NCBI GenBank assembly: GCA_002633005.1 | Contig: NMRA01000283.1 | Location: 218,363-282,362 of the forward strand | Direction of reading: 5' to 3' | Source of the DNA: Phoronis australis | Taxonomy: Eukaryota > Phoronida > Phoronidae | Length of the DNA stretch: 64,000 nt | Part shown: in pieces, positions 50,836 to 60,399 of the stretch | Position numbering within the stretch: the first letter of the stretch is position 1 | Layout: each line of letters begins with the position of its first letter | Program-made: the position numbers and the translations under genes | Notes under the pieces: model-generated | Told to the model about the DNA's origin: nothing | Seen by the model: the letters and a program-made list of their open reading frames with translations, nothing else | Database searches by the model: none

Positions 50836-50977
50836 GTAAGCACATAATGCTGAGAACGTAATGCGACCGAAATTAAATGGATATTTTAGATAATGCAAAT
50901 CAAAGTTTCAGATTAATTTTACCAACCAATGTTTAGAGTAAGAGGATCCTAACTTTATATATTCTTCACTTTTTTAG

Positions 50978-53900
50978 GTGTTGATGTATCAGAAAGAAAT
51001 GATGATGACAACATTGAGCATTGCCTCATATGTGAAAGAGCATTGGCCGATGGTCAACCCATAGTTACCCTTAGAGAAAAAGGCAGTCTTGGAGTGAATA
51101 GAGCAAGTGCTCAGCGTGGAGATAGTCTGCAAGTGCAGCCAGGCCAGTCTGTACATCAGCAATGTCGTAAACAATACTGTAATGAACGCACAATTCAGCA
51201 ACTTTTAAAAAGAAAACAGACCGCAAGAGAATCACCTATTCGCACATTACGGTCACAAAAAGGCACCTTTAGTTTTAAAGATCACTGTTTGTTTTGTGCT
51301 CAAGCAGTCACCACATGCACGGGTAAAAAAAGAAGACGCGCAAGCTTGACTGGCTTTCAAGTGAGAACCTTTGAGTTTCAGCACAGAATTGAGCAGATTT
51401 GCAAAGACCGGGACGACACCTGGGCTCATGATGTAAGAAGCAGAATAGAATTTGCACGTGATCTTCATGCTGCTGATGCAGTATATCATCAAGTATGCCA
51501 TATCAATTTTCGTACTGGGAGGCAAATGCCCCTTCAATTTATTGAGTTGTCGGGTGAAAAAAATAAGACCACTCCAGGCAAAGGGAGACCAAAAAAAACA
51601 CCAAAAGAAGATGCATTCCTCAAAGTAGCCAATCATTTGATTGAAAATGATGATGAACAAATCACTGTACTAGATCTGGTTGAGAAGATGAGAGAATATT
51701 GTGAAGATCCATTCACTGCCAAGCACATGCAAAACAGACTGAAAGAAACATTTGGCGACGACATCGTAATAACTGGTATCAACGGTAAATCCAATGAAGT
51801 TGATCCAGAAAAGGAGAAACTGAGAATTATAGAAGCTGCAGTAAAATTCATCAAAAATGACATAAAATCACTTACTCAGGAAAAGACTTATCCAGCTCCT
51901 AATGAAATTGCGGATGTGGAGCGTAATCTCTCATACCTTCCCGGTTCACTTCGACTGTTTCTTGACAAGCTTTTTGTAGAAAAGAACGCCTCCCTAAAGA
52001 TAGCTTCCATCGGTCAAGCAATTATGCAAGGTACAAGGCCTAGAGTCATTATTGCTCCACTACAGCTAGGTTTAGGTGTTCAAATGCACCATCTATTTGG
52101 CTCCAAGTTTGCAGTTGACACACTGAACAGTCTTGGTTTCTGCTCCTCATACAGAGAAGTCCAAAAGTTTGAGCTATGTGCAGCTAATCTGCAAGGCCCT
52201 GAAGTACCCCTTGTCACCCAAGGCCAGTCATTACAGTTCATGGCAGATAATGTCGATCACAACATTGTAACACTTGACGGGTTGAACACATTCCACGGAA
52301 TGGGAATCATTGCAGCAGTTACACCAGGAACCACGTGTCAAATAGCTGTACCCAGAAGTGACGAAACCGTTGCTGACCCGGAAAAGGGAAGAATACCAAT
52401 TCATTTTTACACCCCAGATGATACGACAAGGGAGCTTGTGTATGATAAACTGAACGTTGTTGATTACAAAGATAACACGTACTTGCTGGATGTTCTCTGG
52501 AAATCGATTTGGCCATTGAGATCACCACGACCTGGTTGGTCAGGTTATATGCAGAGTATATGTAAAGGAGAATATCCAGGACAAGCCACTATAACATTCT
52601 TACCAATGATCGATATGTATTCAGGAGACATGTCCTGCATATACTCTACACTGAAATTTGTTTCCTCAGAAGCTCACCGTCATAACGTTACTCCTATAAT
52701 AACGTTTGATCAACCACTGTGGTGGAAAGCCCAAGAAATTATTGCCAGCAAACCAAGCGACAGTGATCTTCAGTCAGTTGTTCTTAGGCTTGGCGGATTT
52801 CACACAGAGATGAGCTTTCTGGGATGTATTGGATATATAATGTCGGGCACAGGGCTTCAAGAAGTTCTTGAGACAGTGTACGCACCAAACAGTGTGGTCC
52901 ATATGTTAACTGGAAAAAGTGTGGATAGAGCAGTGAGGGGGCATATGTTGGTAGACTCGGCACTGAATGCTATTATAACAGCCAGAATATTCAACATCCC
53001 ACTTCCAAATATTGAAACATCAAATAATGCCAATCCAGAACCAATGACATCAGGATTTGAAGAAAGAAGTTCCGATTCCTCAGAAGTTCCAAGTTTCATG
53101 AGTGTCACCAACACAGAACACACAGACGAGAGTTCATTTATGGCTCCCGACATACTGCCACCGCTAGATTCAAACACAACTGAATCGGGATATAGGTGTT
53201 CTGAATTTGCAGTGACAGAGAACAGTTCATCAGAAAAATCAGTGGCTACTAATGTACTTGATGATGATTTGAAAAATGGTTTGAAACTCTATGATGATCT
53301 TATTGCTGGCCTGAAGTCTACGTGCAGAGACGTATGCTCGTCGGAGTGCCTTGTAAGAATCCATAAAAAAATCGAAGCACATAAATCAGACTTGTCCTTG
53401 CAAAGTCGAACCAGCAGTCTCTGGCTACAGTACATGAAGATGGTTGATATTCTTCGACTTTTTCTAAAAGCAGAAAGAACGTCAGATTGGGAACTTCACC
53501 TAAAAGCACTTTCCGAAATGCTGCCTTACTTTGCAGCTGCTGGTCACAACTCATATGCAAAATCTGCATACATATACTTGCAGCAGATGCAGCAACTCAA
53601 AGACACCCATTCAGACGTCTACAGCACCTTTGTTAACGGCCACCATGCAATAAGACGAAGTGACAGATTCTGGGCAGGCTTGTCGTCTGACCTTGTAATT
53701 GAACAAACGCTCATGAAAACCATTAAATCAACAGGAGGTTTAACTAGAGGTCGCGGAATGGGAGATATGCAGCGCACACAGTGGCTGCTTTCCTTGCCAG
53801 CATGCTCAAGTATAAATGGTGCCATGCAGAGTGTGACAAACTTGAGTTGTGAAACAAGTGAGCAACATAAAGAGTGTACCCAGGCAAGACAGGTGCGGGA

Positions 53901-55515
53901 TGACAAAGACATCCTCAGTCTTGTTGAATTCCTCCACAACAGGAACCCATTTGAAAGGGAAACATTGCAGAACATAGCCACTGGTGTGACTGCAGGTACA
54001 CGGGTCAATGCCGAAAATGCCAGAGAAGTGGGGAAGGCGATTCTCTTGTCTATGGAGGGGTCGAGTGTGAAAGATTTCACATTCAGAAAGAAAGACAAGG
54101 TTGTGGCAATGACAAGTCCATCAGTTCATGTTGCCAATACTGATTTTACGCAAGTGGATCCACAACTACTATTTCAGCGATTACTGGCAGCTGCAAAAGA
54201 CAACAGTGAAAGTTTATCAAGCCTTTTGAAGTTTGAGCTGTGTGTTGGTTCTCCCGCTCTTTTTGATACGTCTGGTCTTCCTAGAGTCGCTAATAAATCA
54301 ATATTAGCTGATGCACTCTGGTCCAGTGGGGGACTACCTGAGGATAACCAATTTCCAGAAACCACGGTGATGCATGTAATCGACGGTGGTTCTCTACTTC
54401 ATCGTATTCCATGGCCTAGAGGTGCAACGTTTCAGTTAGTTGGTAGAGCTTATGTGGATTACGTCAGCAAGTACACCCACCCTACTGTTGTTTTTGATGG
54501 TTATGGAGGTGGCCCATCAACCAAAGATGTCTCCCATGTTCGAAGACTGGGTGGGGTGGTTGGAACTGAAGTTCATTTCAATGGTGACATGGTGATCAAG
54601 TCAAAGAAGGAGCATTTTTTGGCAAACAGCAAAAACAAGCAAAGGTTCATTCATTTCTTGTCAAGTTTGCTACGAAATGCTGGTTGCAAAGTGGTACAAG
54701 CTCAAGGTGACGCAGACGTTTTAATTGTAGAGACAGCCATAGAGAATGCAGCACAAGGTCCTACTACCCTCATTGCAGATGATACAGACTTGTTGGTTCT
54801 TTTGTGTTACCATGCTACTTCACAACTATTTCCAATATTCATGAAATCTGACAAGAGGCACCAAAGCAAGAGGAGAATCTGGGACATCAAGAAACTACAG
54901 TTGTCTCTTGGTGCCGAAACGTGCGCGCTTTTACCATTTGCGCATGCAGTAGGTGGTTGCGATACAACGTCACGGCTGTTTGGCATTAGCAAGGCTCTGC
55001 CTTTCAAGAAACTGCGTGATCGAGAATTCTGCGAAAACGCTAGACCCATGCAGCTGAAGCAAGACATATTTGAAGCTGGTAAAAGAGTAGTGTCTATGCT
55101 TTATGGCGGTACTGGCTCTGGAAATTTGGATGAATTGCGATACAGGCGATTTGTGGAAAAGGTGTCATCAAGCGTAGCCCCAGTCCAAATACAGTCATTA
55201 CCACCAACTGCTTCAGCAGCTAAATTCCATGCTGCCAGGACATATTATCAAGTGCAAGAGTGGTCAGGTTTCCGTGGCAGTGGCCTAGACCCACTGGATT
55301 GGGGATGGATGCTGGCAGGTGGAAAACTCATTCCCATGACGACGGACCAGCCAGCAGCACCAGAGAACCTTCTGAAAGTAGTAAGGTGCTCGTGCAAGAC
55401 GGACTGCAGTTCCAAGAGATGTACTTGCAAGAAGTTAGGATTGCCATGTTCGGTTGCGTGTGGAGAATGCCATGGCATAAGCTGCAGCAATTCATTCTCG
55501 GTTGACAGCGAGTAG
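50978..55515 (+). CDS. large multidomain protein: paired Zn modules, possible DDE domain, FEN1/XPG-like nuclease, CXC domain
   Basis: One uninterrupted exon begins after a CACTTTTTTAG acceptor and ends at a TAG. Numbering starts at the in-frame Leu codon at 51043. Two N-terminal modules each show C-x2-C and later H-x2-C (Cys at 51022/51031 with His 51154 and Cys 51163; Cys at 51286/51295 with His 51487 and Cys 51496). The central part has MADNVDHN (D402, D405), ITFDQPLWWK (D556) and GGFHTEMSFLG (E589). The nuclease part has VIDGG (D1114), VVFDG (D1152), QGDADVLIVETA (D1223, D1225), IADDTDLLVLL (D1247, D1249) and GGCDTTSRLFGISK (D1307), in the order and near spacing of FEN1 acids. Residues 1449-1483 form a cysteine-rich CXC domain like tesmin/TSO1. 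I recognise the family as a widespread uncharacterised invertebrate one, often multicopy. Transposase versus host gene is unresolved. Confidence 0.85.
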
Positions 55516-55872
55516 TTGTGTAAATACTGGTTGATTGTTTATAGATTTTGACCACGGTCTGAGAATTACTGATTCGAACAGACTTAGTAACATCACTAAA
55601 CGACAAGCCTAGTGTGATCTGTACGAGGACTTATAACCTGTTTAACTTGGTAATATATCTTGCTAAACCTTTCTCTTGTCTGAACTGTTGCTGTATTCAC
55701 AAACATTTACAACTAACTGGAGGTGACACAGACGGTCAACTGGTGTGGATAGTAGATCACTAAGTTAATCGCAGAAAATTATTTCGATACAACACATTTT
55801 TCAGGAGGAGAATGAACCTTCAGTCCAGGCGAACCTGATGTTTTGCACCCAAATAAGTTATTATTCATTTAA

Positions 55873-56340
55873 CAATCTTGAAAATGGTAGTCATGATCAT
55901 CAGAGCCAGACAAAAAATTTTAATGGACATGTCGACCTAAAAAACTAAGGATAAAACATCTGTGAAGATGGCGTGTCTCTGGCATTTGGAGTTCTTACGA
56001 AGTTACTATTTGGTAGACATCTTAAAAATGGCAGAAGTAATCAGTAGAGCCAAACTCAGTGTGTCTCAATGGATTAGTCGACCCAGAAAACCTATGGTGC
56101 AATGTTTAAATCAAGAGGACACTAATCTGTTCGTGCGAAATTGTGCGACTCGAGTAGATTTGGCGGCCATCTTGGAAAATGGCGGACGGTGTCACCACAG
56201 CCATGCAAAACCATTTCCAATGGATTTGTTGACCCAAAAAACATAGGTAAATCTTTTTGAATTTTTACTCTATCACATTCCACTCTCGAGTTATAGTGAT
56301 CATCAGAAAATCTGGCGGCCATTTTGTCCGCCATCTTGAA
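55873..56340 (+). repeat. three tandem units of about 150 bp
   Basis: Units start near 55873, 56022 and 56172. Each begins with CTTG/TTAAAAATGG-type text, then RTMAYCASAGCCA, a TTTCAATGGATTTGTYGACC-like segment and AAAAAMCTA, and ends (G)GTAGACATCTT or GGCGGCCATCTT. The last unit ends in an inverted GGCGGCCATTTTGTCCGCCATC. Divergence is high. It lies just downstream of the large gene. ORFs at 55962-56246 and 56122-56481 are by-products. Confidence 0.65.
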
Positions 56341-56499
56341 AAACCAACTTCCGCCACTCCGATTTCGGTAGACTTTTTTTTTCCCACTAAGGGGTGTGAG
56401 AGGATACGATTTATGCAATAAAACCTTCTGTTGCAATTTTTTCCGGGTTATCCGTAGAATGACTGGACTATGAGCAAACATTCTTCCTTGAAAAACGTA

Positions 56500-57550
56500 T
56501 TATTTCGAGTACTGGCGCAAGGGCCTATATACGCGCATTCGGCCTATAAGGTAGTCTCCTTTCCAATCAAAACAGTCTGCACCCACTCCATCGTCTTGAT
56601 ATTCAAAGAGCTTTGAACACAGTTAAAGCTTGGACACAGTACGCCTGAACCCATCCGAAGGTAGAATCCCTAGTTTCGCCCCCGGGATTGCAATGGGGTC
56701 GGGGTAGATTTATTTTATACAGCGTGCGTGGTGATAACAGCTGGTTAATCGAAATTAGTGATATATTAACCGTCGGTCATGATGACGTAAGTTGTATAAC
56801 ATATGTATCATACATACATGACCAACATGTAAGATGCACAAACGTTGAATTACTGCTGGTGAGTTAAACGGCGGCAATACAAATGTTTCCCAGAACCCAA
56901 AGACAGATATTTTCCCAGGGATTGCAACTCTTTTCGTACCGAAAAGAGAACGAGAATGAAAGTTTAAATATCGGACAGTCATGGGCCTAATAGAATCGAA
57001 ACGAATTTGAAGATAAACTTTCATTAGAATCCAAAACATCTGAATTTTTAAGCTAACTCGGAGCGTTGTGTCTCAGTAAAATTCCACTACATAAATACAT
57101 GTTCATAAAATTTAAAGAGACATGGAACGCGAAAGCTCGTCAATATTATTTTTTATACAATTCCTGACGAAAGAACCCTCTCGCAACGTCTACTACAGAG
57201 TTTTTCCTTCGCCTGTATTTCAAAAATCGTGAATTTTATGATTTTTTTCTGTAAATTCTCTCACAGGGCGAAGTGAAAACTCTGTAGTCACAACAGAGTT
57301 TCTAATCTCCCTCCCACTGATGATAACTATACTCTCAAAGTCATTCGACAAACAGCTGACTGACAAGACGGATATTAACGGCAGGATATCACGCGTGATC
57401 GCACTCTGAATCTGAGGTCAACAGCACAGCATGAGGCAATCCAATGAAGCAAGCAATTTTCCAAAAATAATTCCAAGTAGATCGTGGAACATATTTGAAT
57501 ACTACAACATCTGTATAATTTTAAACAGTTAGGACTTTTAATCGGAGTGG
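56500..57550. other. non-coding stretch
   Basis: No recognisable gene. GAGTTT(T/C)... and CTCTGTAGT text occurs in inverted form around 57200-57300 but is too short and irregular to call. Confidence 0.4.
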
Positions 57551-57551
57551 C

Positions 57552-57842
57552 GGCTGCTTGATGTCGCCATTGTTTTGTTTACGTCAAAGGTCAAAGGTTA
57601 CATTTTCCATATAAGGGAAATGTGTTACGTCTAAGTCTTGCCATAGCACATAAGGAGACGTGCTTTGTCTTGTGGGAGAAAAACTGACAAAGTGACGAGC
57701 AGTTAACAGATTTTTTGGAAAACATGCTTTGACATCGGCAGAAATTAAAATTCTTTACGAACAAACCGTAAGAAATATCAGGTGAGCAGGCTGAATTCTC
57801 TTTCAATTGCAGAGAATCATTTTGAATAACGCAATTTAGTCT
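57552..57842 (+). repeat. dispersed repeat R1, copy b
   Basis: This is the partner of 3700-3980 in direct orientation. It contains an extra segment of about 20 bp near 57605. Confidence 0.65.
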
Positions 57843-58133
57843 GTTTTTCGCTTTTCCAGACCTCTTTAAAGGTTTCCATTATAATTCATTCCTTTTGTTT
57901 AAAAGTCAGTGCAAAATAATCGTGTTTACGTCGGAATGCTGTTTATTGGAGACAAATAAAACAAGAATAATCTATATTTTAAGTTGTATTGGGAATTTCA
58001 GGGTCACACCTCTGCAAATAAATATTTCACAGAAGGAACAAGTTGGGTTCCTTAATTACAAGAGATAACACGCACATTTCCGATACCAAAAGTGTAATTG
58101 AGTATCGGATACTAAGTGGCACAGGTTAGCATA

Positions 58134-58299
58134 GTACCAAATGGGTTCATACTACTAAATGGGTATTGACCGATTGCCTACCACTGGGTCGAGCAAAATG
58201 GCAAATTCAATAACAAGTAACAAGTGGGTACAAACTGCCAAATGGGCAAATATCATATAAAGTACCAAGTGGGTACACCAAACAGCCAACTGGGCTATA
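58134..58299 (+). repeat. degenerate TACCAA(A/G)TGGGTACA repeats
   Basis: Seven imperfect copies of a CCAARTGGG(T/C) core occur at irregular 20-45-bp spacing. This is a short decayed minisatellite. Confidence 0.6.
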
Positions 58300-59109
58300 A
58301 CAACCTGCAAAGCAGGTTCCGGACAAGCTGAGTGAGCAGACCAGCCGGAGTGATAAAAAGAGATATTGTAAGGAACGTGGTGTTGTGGCTCAGTATGTGC
58401 CACATGCGCACGGTTGTTCATGGATGAACAATCCTGTTCATTGCCACAACCCGCGTGGGGGCCGTGACCCTGGTAGAGGAGTGGCAGGGGATACGGGAAA
58501 AAGGTAGTCGCAACCAATGAGAAAGGGACCGATGCCATTCTCAGATTTGCCTCCATATTTTGGTTGCTGTACATTACAGGCACCTCTACTGACACCATAC
58601 CACACCCACCTACCAGACACTGCTATGCCTTAACTACAAGAGAAATTGCACTACATAACAGTGCAGGAACAAACGTACCTGGAGGACCTGCAGTGGTTCC
58701 CACCGGAGCATCGCATGGCACAGGGCCACCCAAAGCTTCCGGCCGGGCCTTCCCCGTGACCAAGTGGCCCCCAAAACCCAACTCACGATCTCCTCATACA
58801 CTGTATGCTATGTCAGGTAGATTCTGACCAATGGGTAAATGAGGCAGGCAAAAAGGAGGTGGCATCATCGGTAATACCAAAATCACGTCAGCTCTATGGA
58901 GGTGGATACTCTCATTGCATCTGAGATCTCATATTGCTGAACAAACATACCGCTGTGGGAGTACATAGTTTCACAACGAAGCCACGGAAGCCAGGCAACT
59001 GTGCGAAAATAAAGTCGAGAGTTCCCTTCTTTACACTTTCCATGGACTGAAGGTCTTCTCGTCCGCAAGGCCTTAGCTGCTACAAACCCTTGCAACAATA
59101 GACCTAGCA

Positions 59110-59830
59110 ACAACACCTTTTGCATGCCAAGGAACTTGGACACAAACAAATTAAGAAATTCGTTCAAGACAGGTTATCATTGAGCAATGCAATAATTCAG
59201 ACATGTCAATTCATGCACCTATGCGCAAAAATAATTCCCCAACATTTGCCAACTTATATGATGTGGTGAAACAAACCAAAGACAAAGACAAGAAAATAGT
59301 TCTTAAGGCAGCCAGGGATGTATTTCCCTGTCTAGCTACGGCTTATGAGGCAGGTCGGCCAGTTGATTTGCCGTCTGTGCTCAAACGCGAGCTTCTTCCT
59401 GTCCATGTTGTCTTGCAGAAACGAGTGACACATTGCGCACTCAAGACAAATTTTCACTTGTCGAAGTATTAATAGTTAACACATCGACTGTCCTGAAACA
59501 ATTCAGCTTTATGACACGTCCGCTTGCCTCATTATTGATGGCGAAGCATTGCTGGTAGCTCTTGGGAAGCCTGATGGTAATGTGACCTTCGAAAACCTGG
59601 TTGATTCATTCATGAAAACAGTGCCAAACACAGGATTTCGATATCATAAAATTGATATTGTATTTGACAGATACAGACAAGAAACAATGAAGGACACAAC
59701 AAAAAAACAGCGCAGTTAAGGAACACGGCAAATCAGGTGATTTTTGGAAGGCCGTGATGTACCTCTTCCTCAAATCTGGTCAAATTTTCGGGCACTGGCT
59801 GAGAAGCAGACCTAGCACATTTCAAGTGAG
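59110..59830 (+). pseudogene. decayed relative of the FEN-like/CXC gene
   Basis: Pieces in two frames resemble the nuclease half of the 51-55 kb protein. One frame (59203-59472) has a DLPSVLKREL segment that parallels SLSSLLKFEL upstream of the intact nuclease domain. The next frame, from 59489, has ACLIIDGEALL and KIDIVFDRYRQ, equivalent to the VIDGG and VVFDG nuclease motifs, then GRDVPLPQIWSNFRALAEKQ. In-frame stops lie near 59717, 59738 and 59812, and there is a frame change near 59475. Weak similarity may begin at about 59110. The motifs after this point are missing. It is not a copy of the intact gene, because the sequence differs too much, so it is a second family member. Confidence 0.7.
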
Positions 59831-60128
59831 AGGAACTGTGTTTGTAGACGCCTCAAGATAAAGAGGTTATGGTAGCAGGAGCGTTCAAAGATGAGCTGGA
59901 AGTCAATTAAATTATCTAAGGGTATGACTGATTTGAGGACTCTGAAATCCACAGTCCGTCGTGTTTTCCAGGGACACCCGATGTTCCACTGCTTCTGGTA
60001 TCGCACTTCCAACGAATACAATGTGGGCATATCTGAATGATGTCAGGCAAATCAAAGAAACGACGATATATACCTGGTAGTGGTGGTCCAAAAGAGACAC
60101 GAGGAGAACGAAAAGACAAACTCGTTCC

Positions 60129-60395
60129 TAGACTCAAAGGTGAGGAGGCAGTGTGGCCTAGTTGATTAAGTGCCCGCTTTCTTTACTCGAGGTTGTGGGT
60201 TCAGGTCCTACCAGGTCACACTGCTAAACCCTTGAGCCAGGTTTCTAGCTCCTCAGCTCGGTTTTAACCATATATTAATAAAGCATAAAAATATTTCCAG
60301 GTGATCAGTGCAATGGGCCCACATGTGAGGCCTGCGCACGTCTGGTACAACGTGTATCAGACCGCCTGCACTTATTTTTTTATAGACTCAAAGGT
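60129..60395 (+). mobile_element. tRNA-derived SINE with 13-bp target duplication
   Basis: The insert 60142-60382 is flanked by the exact repeat TAGACTCAAAGGT (60129-60141 and 60383-60395). Its head folds like a tRNA. GCAGTGTG (60148-60155) pairs perfectly with CACACTGC (60217-60224). The A-box TGGCCTAGTTG is at 60154-60164 and a B-box GGTTCAGGTCC at 60198-60208. An unrelated body of about 150 bp follows and the tail is T-rich (TTATTTTTTTA). It has all the features expected of a SINE mobilised by a LINE. The partner LINE is unknown. Confidence 0.85.
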
Positions 60396-60399
60396 CGCA

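Noticed and set aside
53619-54098. 159-aa minus-strand ORF and other antisense ORFs at 51-55 kb
   Set aside because: They are shadows of the strongly supported plus-strand gene.
55962-56481. ORFs of 94 and 119 aa
   Set aside because: They fall within the 150-bp tandem repeats and change with the repeat unit.
58155-58598. 147-aa minus-strand ORF
   Set aside because: It covers the TGGGTAC-type repeat; its repeated peptide is explained by the DNA repeat.
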